A stretch of DNA of 64,000 nt, from NCBI GenBank assembly GCA_002292815.1, contig DBBX01000010.1, positions 1-64,000 on the forward strand. Reading direction: 5' to 3'. Below, one piece after another: positions 8,891 to 18,081 of the stretch (position 1 is the stretch's first letter; each line of letters opens with the position of its first letter). The DNA comes from Thiotrichaceae bacterium UBA973 (GTDB taxonomy: Bacteria > Pseudomonadota > Gammaproteobacteria > Eutrophobiales > Eutrophobiaceae). Made by a program: the position numbers and the translations under genes. A model generated the notes under the pieces. It was not told the origin of the DNA and ran no database searches. It was given only the letters and a program-made list of their open reading frames with translations.

Positions 8891-9316
8891 TCAATTTCCT
8901 AACTGATAACCATGACTTCTATTTCTGTGGTTTCTTTTAGAACGCCGACCATCGTTAAAACCTTGTGAATATGCCTCTTGATAGCGCTGTTTATTATTGT
9001 GGCGTGAGTTAGAGTGTGTGTTCTGATATTTGTTACGATAGTAATTGGCACGATCAAAGGCATGTTTATTACCATAGCGACTATAAAGATCCGAAAGGTT
9101 ATTGTATCGATGATTTGAATAGGGCGTGTAATGTTTGTTATGCCGGCTATTCTGTCTACGGTGTTTCTTCTGTGGATAGTAATTATGCTTGTAGTTGTTT
9201 TGCTTGTAGTTGTTATGACCAGGCGCGCCCAGAAACATTTTCATCTCTGCCTGTGAACTCAGTGGGAATAATAAAAAAATTGTAGAATAGAATATTGTTC
9301 GAAAAAGTAATGGCAT
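8891..9316 (-). CDS. Small secreted His/Asn/Tyr/Arg-rich protein, unknown function
   Basis: The ATG at 9316 is preceded on its strand by GGAGA at a five-base spacing, so I prefer it over the in-frame TTG 15 bases upstream. The product is 141 residues with a signal peptide (hydrophobic core then SSQA cleavage, about residue 24). The mature part is very rich in Asn, His, Tyr, Arg and Lys, strongly basic and of low complexity, with almost no hydrophobic core. I do not recognise a family. The C-terminal EAYSQGFNDGRRS stretch resembles short glycine-containing motifs in small secreted proteins. It could bind metal, polyanions or cell-wall polymers. Confidence 0.65.
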   Translation of the reverse strand: MPLLFRTIFYSTIFLLFPLSSQAEMKMFLGAPGHNNYKQNNYKHNYYPQKKHRRQNSRHNKHYTPYSNHRYNNLSDLYSRYGNKHAFDRANYYRNKYQNTHSNSRHNNKQRYQEAYSQGFNDGRRSKRNHRNRSHGYQLGN

Positions 9317-9366
9317 ATTAGTCTCCAGCAATGGGTATCTAAATAATTAGAGGTAGTTAACTAGGA

Positions 9367-9654
9367 ATGGTTGCAAAAATAAACTCTCCGAGGGTAGAAA
9401 TTCACTACTGTACACAGTGTCGCTTCATCCTGAGAGCGAATTGGATAGCTCAGGAACTGCTAATGACGTTTGGTGAAACGCTAGGTGAGCTTGCACTAGT
9501 GCCGTCAACGGGAGGTGTTTTCACTGTTCTATTGGATGGAGACGAAATATTTTCTCGAGAAAAGCAGGCAAGGTTTCCTGATTCAAAAGAATTAAAACAA
9601 CTAATACGCGATAAGATTGAGCCTGATATGTCGCTAGGACATAGCGATGCATAA
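9367..9654 (+). CDS. SelT/SelW/SelH (Rdx) family thioredoxin-like protein
   Basis: A 95-residue protein with the fold signature of bacterial SelW-like proteins: a beta strand followed by HYCTQCRF (CxxC at about residues 15-18). A GxGGxF-like STGGVFTVLLDG segment and a FPDSKELKQLIRD tail complete the pattern. The Cys-containing form replaces selenocysteine of animal SelW. The family is thought to act in thiol redox reactions, but physiological roles in bacteria are poorly defined. The gene is monocistronic, divergent from the small secreted protein and converging on the PP2C fusion gene with a 26-base gap. The start has a weak TAGGA directly before it. Confidence 0.9.
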   Translation: MVAKINSPRVEIHYCTQCRFILRANWIAQELLMTFGETLGELALVPSTGGVFTVLLDGDEIFSREKQARFPDSKELKQLIRDKIEPDMSLGHSDA

Positions 9655-9680
9655 CACCATTAAAGCAGTTTTAACTAGAT

Positions 9681-11624
9681 TTAAGGTATTTCTCTAACAA
9701 CACGTAGCCCTATATGGTCGTAGGCTTTATCCGATTTGAATTTATCTCGCTTTGCATTACGTATTGATTGTGGTGGTGTACTGTATGCCCCGCCTCTAAC
9801 GACACGATAAGAACAATCTCCGCCTTCCCACACGTCGGCATATTCCGGAGCGCCTTTATAATTCTCATGCCAACAGTCATGAACCCATTCAGCTACATTG
9901 CCGGATGTATCATAAAGTCCAAATGCATTGGCCTCGAAGCTACCAATCTTTGTTGGTTTTCTAGGGTCCAGGTTGGTACCACAGCCAAAGCAATGTGCTC
10001 GATTTCGTTCTTCCTCATATCCCCACCAATAGGTGGACTTTTTGCCCGTTGAAGCCAGATATTCCCATTCTGCTTCATTCGCTAATCGATACTTCTGACC
10101 GGTTTCTTCTGAAAGCCATTTTGTGTAGTAATAGGCATCATCCCAAGAGATAAAAATAACAGGATGTGTTTCTCTGTCTAAATAGAGTGAATCAGGTATT
10201 TTTTTACCTTTGGCTTTGGCAAAGAGATCATATTCTGCAAATGTAATCTCATATTGACTTGCTGCGAACTGGTTGACAGAGACTTCATGTCGTGGTCGTT
10301 CATCTGAATTTCTGGAACTAGTACTACCCATAGCGAATTTACCCGCAGGGATGGTGACCATTAAGGGACCCTTACCACCAGATTTCAAGTTATCTTGAAT
10401 TGTTTTACTGACAGCAACTGTGGTTGGTTCTGGTGCTGGCGCTGCAACGGGAGCGACAGCTTCCTCCGCGGGTGCTTCAATGACAGTCTCTTCCTTTGTA
10501 ACAGATTCTTCTTCAACAGCATCAGCTATGACAGGTACATCTGTCGCTTCAACTTCCATCTCTAGCTCTACGACAGCCGGCTCAGATTGTTGTGCTGGTT
10601 TTTTACCCATCATCGTGAAGACAACACCACCTAAAATCAGAATTACAGCGGCGGCAATGCCAACCATCAAGCCCGTTTTGCTTTTTGGTTCCTCAGTAAC
10701 ACTCCCTGTTTCCTGCTCAGCAAACGCGGGTTGTCCCACCTGTGGTTTTGGATCGGGCTCTATTTCTTCCGTTGAAACTTCATCGACCGATATTTCAGCA
10801 GTTGTATCACCTTCATCTTCAGTGACTGATTCTGTTACAGGTACTACTTCCGCTTCTGCTACCGCTGTATCTTTAACATTAACAACAACAGCAGTGGTAT
10901 TGTCCTGGCGCGGCATATTGGCCTCTTCAACGGCCGTCATTAATGCATCAGCGCATTCCTTAGTGGCTTCCGACCATTCAGAATATTGAATGATCTTACC
11001 GGCGCTTAATGTATCAAGACCGTCACTGCATAAAATAATTCGATCACCGGCTTGAAGTTCGAATGGGTTTGCCGGGACATCAATTTCATTGATGTCTTCA
11101 CCAGTAATGGCACTCATCAACATATTTCGAGATAGACCAGGTTCTGGCTCTACCGGCGTACCCTCAGATTCCATTCTGTCCAGAAAGCCACCATAGCTGT
11201 GGTCAGCATTCTTTTTTATTAATTTTCTATCACGTACTAGATAACAATGGCTATCGCCAACGCTGGCCCACCACATTTTCCCATCTTCAAGAATGGCGGC
11301 GACCATCGTGCAGCCCATACCCGCTAATGCTGGAGTTTCTGAGACGGTTTCCTTGATTGAATAGTTGGCTTTGTTTACGGCTTGTTCGAGGATTTCAGAA
11401 GGGTTTTCAGATGGGTAGTTTGCTGAAACATGTTTGTTAAAGGCTTGTACAGCCATATTACTGGCGACGTTGCCTGCTGCGTGTCCACCCATGCCATCGG
11501 CAATAATGACGAGTGAGCTGGGTTTGCCATTCGCATCGGTTAAATGGGTGATAAGGAAGGCATCTTCTTGATAGTCTCTTGCGCCATCAATTTGTGAGCC
11601 GGCTAATTCAAATTCAAGTGCCAT
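9681..11624 (-). CDS. PP2C-type protein phosphatase fused to a membrane segment and SUMF1/FGE-like domain
   Basis: A 647-residue multidomain protein. Residues about 1-245 form a PP2C/PPM Ser/Thr phosphatase with ADGMGGHAAG, GDSHCYLVRD, CSDGLDTL and DNTTAVVV motifs supplying the metal-binding Asp residues. A Glu/Ala/Val-rich linker leads to one transmembrane helix (about 316-338) and another low-complexity linker. Residues about 422-647 are a formylglycine-generating-enzyme-like domain (IPAGKFAMGS, SWDDAYYYTKWLS, SGNVAEW, GLRVVR). The stretch RVVRGGAYSTPPQSIR lacks the two catalytic Cys of true FGE, so this domain is probably a ligand-binding or structural module. Predicted topology places the phosphatase in the cytoplasm and the FGE-like domain in the periplasm. 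No cognate kinase lies nearby. Confidence 0.9.
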   Translation of the reverse strand: MALEFELAGSQIDGARDYQEDAFLITHLTDANGKPSSLVIIADGMGGHAAGNVASNMAVQAFNKHVSANYPSENPSEILEQAVNKANYSIKETVSETPALAGMGCTMVAAILEDGKMWWASVGDSHCYLVRDRKLIKKNADHSYGGFLDRMESEGTPVEPEPGLSRNMLMSAITGEDINEIDVPANPFELQAGDRIILCSDGLDTLSAGKIIQYSEWSEATKECADALMTAVEEANMPRQDNTTAVVVNVKDTAVAEAEVVPVTESVTEDEGDTTAEISVDEVSTEEIEPDPKPQVGQPAFAEQETGSVTEEPKSKTGLMVGIAAAVILILGGVVFTMMGKKPAQQSEPAVVELEMEVEATDVPVIADAVEEESVTKEETVIEAPAEEAVAPVAAPAPEPTTVAVSKTIQDNLKSGGKGPLMVTIPAGKFAMGSTSSRNSDERPRHEVSVNQFAASQYEITFAEYDLFAKAKGKKIPDSLYLDRETHPVIFISWDDAYYYTKWLSEETGQKYRLANEAEWEYLASTGKKSTYWWGYEEERNRAHCFGCGTNLDPRKPTKIGSFEANAFGLYDTSGNVAEWVHDCWHENYKGAPEYADVWEGGDCSYRVVRGGAYSTPPQSIRNAKRDKFKSDKAYDHIGLRVVREIP

Positions 11625-11842
11625 ACGCTAAGAAAACCCCATTCGTGAAAAGTAATGTAATTTACTGATATTATTTATTATTAATTAGTACTTAACGCAA
11701 AAATACTGACTGGATTAAAATAATATTTTATGTTCGATTATCCTACCAGTCCATCAATAAATTACAAATAAATACTTGATTCGTTTCAATAAATTGGGAT
11801 TAGCTTGATATTAATGCATAGTCATAATACTGCTTAAAAGAC

Positions 11843-14800
11843 ATGAATAGGAAAGGCATGACATCTTCTGAATTAAAAAACATTTACCAACGTTTATCTG
11901 CAGCACGATCATCGGATCGGTTTCGTCTAAAACGCGACTTTGAACGTATAAAAAAACGTGGCTTCGAGAATAATCCTGCATGGGATGCCCTTAAGCGTGC
12001 AATTGAATTATCGGTTCATAATAAATCAGATAGAAAAAATCGTCTTCCAAAGTGTAGTTTTGATGATAATTTACCTATAAATCAGCATGTTGATGGAATA
12101 TCTGCTGCCATAATAAACAATCCAGTCACAATCATTTGTGGTGAAACTGGCTCAGGTAAAACGACACAGCTACCAAAGCTTTGTCTTACCTTAGGCCGTG
12201 GAATCGAGGGTGTGATTGGGCATACGCAACCTCGAAGACTTGCTGCCAGAACGGTTGCGAAGCGAATTGCTGAAGAATTGGGTAGTGAATTGGGAAGCGA
12301 TGTTGGTTTCAAAATAAGACATCAGGATCTGACCAACAAGCATTCCTATATCAAGTTGATGACTGACGGTATCTTACTTGCCGAGTTGCAACAGGATCGA
12401 TATTTAAATCAATACGATACCTTGATCATCGATGAGGCACACGAACGTAGTCTGAATATTGATTTTATTCTGGGCTATATAAAGCAGCTTTTGCCAAAAC
12501 GACCTGATCTGAAGGTGATTATTACCTCCGCTACCATAGACGTTACACGTTTTTCCGAACATTTCGATAATGCGCCCGTCATTGAAGTGTCTGGTCGAAC
12601 CTGGCCGGTTGATGTTTTGTATCGCCCGATTGAAGAAAGCGATGAAGATGAAGATCCTGTCAGTCGAGAAGAGGTCATCTTAAAAGCAATTCGAGAACTC
12701 ACTTCATATGACATGGGCGATATTCTGATCTTCATGGAAGGGGAAGGAGAAATTCATGAAACCGATAAGTTTCTTCGTAAACAAAACTTGCGAGATACCG
12801 ATATTCTGCCTCTTTATGCACGTTTAAGTTCTTCGAGACAGAATAAGATCTTTGCGCCACATAAACGTCGACATATTGTGCTGGCGACGAATATTGCAGA
12901 AACATCACTGACCATTCCCGGCATACGCTATGTCATCGATACCGGCATGGCGCGCATGAGTCGTTATAGTTATCGCAGCAAAGTACAGCGTTTGCCGATA
13001 GAAAGAGTCTCTATGGCGGCTGCAAATCAGCGCAAGGGGCGCTGTGGCAGGACCAGCGAAGGCATCTGTATTCGTTTGTATAGTGAAGAAGACTTTAATT
13101 CACGTACAGAATATACAGAACCAGAGGTGCTGCGCACCAACCTGGCCTCAGTAATCTTGCAGATGAAGGCATTAAAGATTGGTGATATTGAACAATATCC
13201 CTTTATTAATCCCCCTGACAGGAAATTCATCAACGATGGCATGCGATTATTGCGCGAGATTAATGCCCTGGATAAGGAAGAAAGGTTAACCCCGATTGGC
13301 AGCAAGCTGGTCAGGTTCCCGTTAGACCCACGACATGCAAGGATATTATTGGCAGCACATGATTTTAATTGTTTGCACGAGATATTAATTATCGTCAGTG
13401 CATTAAGTATACAAGACCCTAGAGAACGTCCGATCGATAAACAGCAAAAAGCTGACGAATCACATAAGCAATTTAGCGATGATGATTCAGACTTTTTATG
13501 GTTTCTAAATCTTTGGAATTTTTACCAACAGCAAGTCAAACAACTCTCACAGAATAAACTTAGAAAACTTTGCCAGACAAATTTCATATCTTATATGAAG
13601 ATGCGAGAGTGGAGTGATATACATAGACAATTACGTCACGTTTGTACTGAGATGGGGCTGTTGTTGAACACAGAGCCTGCCAGTTATCAAAATATGCATT
13701 GTGCCATCTTGAGCGGTATGTCTAGTCACGTCGCTTATTTGTCCGACAAACACGAATATACCGGCGCCCGGGATATAAAGTTAAATTTGTTCCCCGCGTC
13801 AGGACAATTTCATAAAAAACCAAAATGGATTGTTGCTGCTGACTTGGTTGAGACCTCTCGCTTATTTGCCCGGAACGTTGCAAGAATAGATTCCGCATGG
13901 CTGATTAATGTCGCTAAGCATCTTTTGAAACGTGACTATTCAGATGCGCATTGGGATAGCAAGAGTTCGCGTGTGGTTGCATTAGAGAAGATCAGCTTAT
14001 ACGGCATGACTTTAATTGCCGGTAAAAGAATTAATTACGGTGCTGTTAATCCGCGTGAGTCTAAAGCCTTGTTTGTCAGAAATGCATTAATAGAAGGAGA
14101 TCTAGAATCAAGTGCAAAATTCTTCAAAAATAATAATAAGGCAATAGAGGAAGTCAGGCATTTGGAAGTAAAGTCGCGTCGCCCTGACATCCTTAATGAA
14201 GAAGCCGTTTATGATTTTTATAGTAATGCACTGCCTGAACATGTTTATGACGGCCAATCATTTTCAGCCTGGGTCAAACATCTTGATAAAGCTCAAAAAC
14301 AAGCCTTATATCTCACTAAAGATTTAATAATAAATCGTCAGACAAATGATATTACTGAAACAACTTATCCGGATAATATTAAATTTAAGGACATGTTGTT
14401 ACCACTGGAATATAAATTTCTTCCCGGTGCTAAAGAAGATGGGCTTAGCATTGATATCCCGATAGAGGTATTAAATCAATTCGATCAAAATCAGATGGAT
14501 TATCTAGTGCCAGGATTAATAGCAGAAAAGATAATGTTATTATTAAAATCATTACCTAAACCGATACGCAAAACATTAGTGCCTATTCCTGAGACTGCTG
14601 CGGAATGTGTCAGTAATATTAAAAACCACTCAATATCATTAAAACAAAACCTGATTTCTTATCTATTCAAAACGCGCGCAGTTAATATAACAATCGATGA
14701 TTTCTCTGAAGAAGCTTTGCCCGAGCACCTTAGGCCAAACTATCGTGTTGTGGGTACTGAAAATGAATTGATAGCCGAAGGCAATGACCTTGTAGCACTG

Positions 14801-15733
14801 AAAAATAAACTGGCCACTCAAGTAGAACATGCTTTTACTGATTTATATCAGGATGCTTATGGTGAACAAGAAATAACGTCATGGGACTTTGGCGATTTAC
14901 CGATAGAACAAAAGGTGTCATCTAAAGAAAACACAATAACAAGTTACCCGTCTTTATTAGAAGACGATGGCAAAGTCTATAGACATGCGTTTGATAATTT
15001 GCGCACAGCTGAATACTACTTACGGTTTGGCTTGAGAGGTTTATTAAAAAATACGTTAGCAAAAGAGATTAAGTATCTGCGTAAAAATTTAAGAGGCATT
15101 GAAAAACTAGCGTTGTTATACACGCGGTTTGGTAATAAAGAGGAATTAGTCGAATCAATTATTAATCTTGTCTTAGACGAAACATTTTTGTATGAAAAGA
15201 CATTGATTCGCAAACAGGAACACTTTCTAGCATCCCTGGAACAGGGAAGACCCGAGATAATAAGTAATGCGGACAGGATTTGTGTGTTATTGCAAAAGAT
15301 ACTGGAAATAAATTTACAAGTTCAAACAGCACTTTCCGATACCGGTATGTTGAAATATAGTCATGCAATCAATGATATTGAAGAACAGTTGGAATACATG
15401 ATGTTTCATGGTTTTATCGAGGATGTTGAAGCGGAATATTTAAAACAATATCCGCGTTATTTAGCAGCAATTATTAAACGCATGGAAAAAATTGAGTATG
15501 GTGTTGATAAAGATCTTAAATCGACTAAACAAATTCAGCAACATTGGGACAGAATAAAAAAACTGGTGGATCATGCGTATGAAACGGACGGAAATACCAC
15601 AACATTTGACGAATACCGTTGGCTGTGTGAAGAATTACGGATATCGTTATTTGCACAAGGATTAAAAACCAGAATGCCAGTATCATTAAAGCGGTTAGAC
15701 AAAGCATGGGAAAAATATCAGAAAGAAAATTAA
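11843..15733 (+). CDS. hrpA: ATP-dependent RNA helicase HrpA
   Basis: A 1296-residue DEAH-box helicase, matching E. coli HrpA in length (1300). It has the P-loop GETGSGKTTQ at about residues 99-108, DEAH at residues 197-200, SATID motif III and the motif VI block NQRKGRCGR. The helicase-associated HA2/OB-fold region and a long C-terminal DUF3418 region follow. HrpA acts on ribosomal and messenger RNA processing and in rescue of stalled ribosomes. The first ATG is at 11843; the ATG at 11858 has a better-placed AGGAA before it and may be the true start, removing five residues. The upstream 218-base gap is A+T-rich. The Kef gene follows 26 bases downstream. Confidence 0.95.
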   Translation: MNRKGMTSSELKNIYQRLSAARSSDRFRLKRDFERIKKRGFENNPAWDALKRAIELSVHNKSDRKNRLPKCSFDDNLPINQHVDGISAAIINNPVTIICGETGSGKTTQLPKLCLTLGRGIEGVIGHTQPRRLAARTVAKRIAEELGSELGSDVGFKIRHQDLTNKHSYIKLMTDGILLAELQQDRYLNQYDTLIIDEAHERSLNIDFILGYIKQLLPKRPDLKVIITSATIDVTRFSEHFDNAPVIEVSGRTWPVDVLYRPIEESDEDEDPVSREEVILKAIRELTSYDMGDILIFMEGEGEIHETDKFLRKQNLRDTDILPLYARLSSSRQNKIFAPHKRRHIVLATNIAETSLTIPGIRYVIDTGMARMSRYSYRSKVQRLPIERVSMAAANQRKGRCGRTSEGICIRLYSEEDFNSRTEYTEPEVLRTNLASVILQMKALKIGDIEQYPFINPPDRKFINDGMRLLREINALDKEERLTPIGSKLVRFPLDPRHARILLAAHDFNCLHEILIIVSALSIQDPRERPIDKQQKADESHKQFSDDDSDFLWFLNLWNFYQQQVKQLSQNKLRKLCQTNFISYMKMREWSDIHRQLRHVCTEMGLLLNTEPASYQNMHCAILSGMSSHVAYLSDKHEYTGARDIKLNLFPASGQFHKKPKWIVAADLVETSRLFARNVARIDSAWLINVAKHLLKRDYSDAHWDSKSSRVVALEKISLYGMTLIAGKRINYGAVNPRESKALFVRNALIEGDLESSAKFFKNNNKAIEEVRHLEVKSRRPDILNEEAVYDFYSNALPEHVYDGQSFSAWVKHLDKAQKQALYLTKDLIINRQTNDITETTYPDNIKFKDMLLPLEYKFLPGAKEDGLSIDIPIEVLNQFDQNQMDYLVPGLIAEKIMLLLKSLPKPIRKTLVPIPETAAECVSNIKNHSISLKQNLISYLFKTRAVNITIDDFSEEALPEHLRPNYRVVGTENELIAEGNDLVALKNKLATQVEHAFTDLYQDAYGEQEITSWDFGDLPIEQKVSSKENTITSYPSLLEDDGKVYRHAFDNLRTAEYYLRFGLRGLLKNTLAKEIKYLRKNLRGIEKLALLYTRFGNKEELVESIINLVLDETFLYEKTLIRKQEHFLASLEQGRPEIISNADRICVLLQKILEINLQVQTALSDTGMLKYSHAINDIEEQLEYMMFHGFIEDVEAEYLKQYPRYLAAIIKRMEKIEYGVDKDLKSTKQIQQHWDRIKKLVDHAYETDGNTTTFDEYRWLCEELRISLFAQGLKTRMPVSLKRLDKAWEKYQKEN

Positions 15734-15759
15734 ATAATGGATAACAAGTGAGACGATAA

Positions 15760-16929
15760 ATGGCTGAACAATCGATTCAATTCTCAATATTTCTGATCTT
15801 CACCGGCGCTGCAATCTTTGCCACGTTTGCCCTGTATGCAAGACAAGCGATGCTTGTTGCCTATATTGTACTGGGTTTAATTCTGGGGCCTTCCGGGATG
15901 GGGTTTTTTAGTGATGCAGAATTAATCAGCGATATCTCTAATATTGGTATTATCTTTCTATTGTACTTGTTGGGCCTGGATTTACTGCCACAACAGTTAT
16001 GGCAAATGCTACGCGAAGCCACAGTAGTCACCTTGCTTAGTTCGGGGGTATTTTGTTTGATTGGCTTTACGATTGGCTTTATCTTTGGCTACGAATTACT
16101 ACAAGCGATGTTGATTGGTGCCGTAATGATGTTCTCCAGCACGATTATTGGCCTGAAGCTATTGCCAACAACAACCTTACATCATAAGCATACCGGGCAG
16201 ATCATTATCAGTATTTTACTGATACAGGATTTGATCGCTATTGTAATTTTATTATTGCTGCAAGGGTATGGCAAAGGTGGGAATCTGGTGGTTGATATTG
16301 TCATGCAATTAATTTATTTACCTGTTCTGGTGGGGATTGTTTATCTAATAGAAAGATTTGTACTCATCAAGTTGATCCAGCGTTTTGATGAAATTCATGA
16401 GTATATATTTCTATTAGCTATTGCCTGGTGCCTTGGTATTGCCGAATTTGCTCACTATGTTGGTTTATCACATGAAATCGGTGCGTTTGTCGCTGGTGTA
16501 ACATTAGCCTCTAGCCCAATTGCATTATTTATTACCGAACGTTTGAAGCCGCTACGTGATTTTTTTCTGATCATCTTCTTCTTTTCTCTGGGAGCAGGAT
16601 TTAATTTGTCTGTAATCAAGGAAATATTTATTCCAGGTACCATTCTGGCTGTTCTTGTCCTTGTCTGTAAGCCGCTTGTCTTTGGTTGGTTGTTACGCCG
16701 GGAAGGGGAAAAGAAATATGTTTCTTTCGAAACAGGTTTCAGGTTAGGACAGATCAGCGAATTCTCATTACTAATTGCTGTGCTTGCAGTTAATTCAGGT
16801 TTTGTCGATGAGAAAACCTCATACTTGATCCAGTTCGCTACACTGCTAACCTTCATTGTATCGTCGTATATCATTGTCATGCGATATCCGACGCCAATAT
16901 CCGTCAGGGATCGACTTCGTCGAGATTAA
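15760..16929 (+). CDS. Kef-type cation:proton antiporter (CPA2), membrane domain only
   Basis: A 389-residue membrane protein with about 12 hydrophobic helices of the Na+/H+ exchanger (CPA2/Kef) fold. Features include the LGLILGPSGMG and FLLYLLGLDLLP segments near the N-terminus and the LIQDLIAI pair in mid-protein that supplies the ion-binding Asp. Unlike E. coli KefB/KefC (about 600 residues) it ends after the membrane domain and lacks the cytosolic TrkA-N/RCK regulatory domain. It starts 26 bases after hrpA and is followed within 15 bases by a small membrane protein, then by two redox proteins on the same strand. That suggests a redox-linked ion exporter unit. Ion specificity cannot be read from the sequence. 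Confidence 0.88.
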   Translation: MAEQSIQFSIFLIFTGAAIFATFALYARQAMLVAYIVLGLILGPSGMGFFSDAELISDISNIGIIFLLYLLGLDLLPQQLWQMLREATVVTLLSSGVFCLIGFTIGFIFGYELLQAMLIGAVMMFSSTIIGLKLLPTTTLHHKHTGQIIISILLIQDLIAIVILLLLQGYGKGGNLVVDIVMQLIYLPVLVGIVYLIERFVLIKLIQRFDEIHEYIFLLAIAWCLGIAEFAHYVGLSHEIGAFVAGVTLASSPIALFITERLKPLRDFFLIIFFFSLGAGFNLSVIKEIFIPGTILAVLVLVCKPLVFGWLLRREGEKKYVSFETGFRLGQISEFSLLIAVLAVNSGFVDEKTSYLIQFATLLTFIVSSYIIVMRYPTPISVRDRLRRD

Positions 16930-16944
16930 TCAAGGTCTTTACTA

Positions 16945-17424
16945 GTGAATAATAAACAAATAAAGAACTTCGCAACGATTATTATTTCTGTAGCCATCAT
17001 CGCTGGTGCATTTGTAACGGCAGATTACTTTGCATTATTTGGCACGAAGACAACGTTAAAACTAGACTTTGTGGAGGCACGCTTCCGTACACTCAACAAA
17101 GATACTGGTGCACTTGTATTTGATGTGGGGGTACGTTGTTTTCAAAAAAACAACATGGATGCCTGTACTCGAAGAGAAAGTCATCAAGCGGGTGTCGTTG
17201 CAGCACACATACCGGTAAGACGTGTCATTGAATCAACCCTGCTATTCGTGAAGACAGAAGACACTATCAAGTCGGCAGATCCAAAACTACATGTTATGTT
17301 GATGCACCAGAATTATAACAACCCGACAAAAACTATATTGCTTGAAGATATTTATTCGGGTAAACAAACAGAATACACAGTAGAAATGCCCCCCAGACAT
17401 TGGGATGAACTAACGGAAGAATAA
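16945..17424 (+). CDS. Membrane-anchored hypothetical protein
   Basis: A 159-residue protein with a GTG start, one N-terminal hydrophobic helix (about residues 8-32) acting as anchor or uncleaved signal, and a soluble remainder predicted to face the periplasm. The soluble part has two Cys (CFQKNNMDAC) that could form a disulfide. I recognise no family. It lies 15 bases after the Kef-type antiporter and one base before the AhpD-like/Rieske fusion, so it is very likely part of the same transcript. It may be an accessory subunit or sensor of the transport/redox unit, but this is only inferred from position. Confidence 0.75.
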   Translation: MNNKQIKNFATIIISVAIIAGAFVTADYFALFGTKTTLKLDFVEARFRTLNKDTGALVFDVGVRCFQKNNMDACTRRESHQAGVVAAHIPVRRVIESTLLFVKTEDTIKSADPKLHVMLMHQNYNNPTKTILLEDIYSGKQTEYTVEMPPRHWDELTEE

Positions 17425-17425
17425 G

Positions 17426-18049
17426 ATGAGTGATGCGCTAAACTATTTATTAAAAGTACGTAAAGATGTCGTCGAACCTTATTTTAAGGCGCTTAAACAG
17501 GGCGGCAAACACCTTGATGTTAAAACCAGGTCTTTATTATCTGTCATCACTAAGGTCGATGCCCAGACTGAAGCAGGTCTAAAACAATATCTTGTCCGGG
17601 CATTAAGAGACGGCAATAGTGCAGATGAGATATTGGATGCCATGTTGGTCTGTCTACCGACATTGGGCATGAGCAAGATTATTTGGGCAGTCGATATTAT
17701 CTTGAAAATGAACCTCCCTGATTTTAATCCTGAATTAATCGGTAAAGAAAAACAGTGGTATAAATTAATCGCGATTAATGAGCTAGAAGAGGGCATATCT
17801 CGGCACGACTATGATGGTCGAGCCTGTTTTATTAATAAAAAAGGTGATGAACACCACGTCTATGATAGTCGTTGCCCACATCAGGCTGCAGATATTTCCC
17901 TGTCAAGTCTTGAAGACACAACGTTGACTTGCGCAAGGCATCAATGGAAATTCAATGTAGGAAATGGTGAATGCATTGAAAATGGAAATCGTCCGCTCAA
18001 TAGGATTGAATTCAAGATTGAAGATGGATTTGTCTATGTCTATTCATAG
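17426..18049 (+). CDS. AhpD/carboxymuconolactone-decarboxylase-like domain fused to a Rieske [2Fe-2S] domain
   Basis: A 207-residue two-domain protein. Residues about 1-95 are all-helical and resemble the CMD/AhpD repeat (KTRSLLSVITKV, then DEILDAMLVCLPTLG) but lack the AhpD CxxC. Residues about 108-207 are a Rieske domain with Cys150-x-His152 and Cys169-x2-His172 binding a [2Fe-2S] cluster. This is the small ferredoxin type seen in dioxygenase electron carriers and NirD-like proteins. The start codon follows the previous stop by one base. It is probably a cytosolic redox protein whose electron partner may be the AzoR-like flavoprotein 32 bases downstream. The pairing of these domains is uncommon in my knowledge. 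Confidence 0.8.
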   Translation: MSDALNYLLKVRKDVVEPYFKALKQGGKHLDVKTRSLLSVITKVDAQTEAGLKQYLVRALRDGNSADEILDAMLVCLPTLGMSKIIWAVDIILKMNLPDFNPELIGKEKQWYKLIAINELEEGISRHDYDGRACFINKKGDEHHVYDSRCPHQAADISLSSLEDTTLTCARHQWKFNVGNGECIENGNRPLNRIEFKIEDGFVYVYS

Positions 18050-18081
18050 CTACTCACTAAATAATAACCCTGGTGAATAAA

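Noticed and set aside
9681..10400. Active formylglycine-generating enzyme
   Set aside because: The fold blocks are present but the catalytic Cys pair is missing, and no sulfatase gene lies nearby.
10420..10989. A long plus-strand frame (about 189 codons) rich in Ser, Thr and Ala
   Set aside because: It is antisense to the Glu/Ala/Val-rich linker of the PP2C fusion gene, whose repetitive codons keep the opposite frame open. It has no ribosome site or domain.
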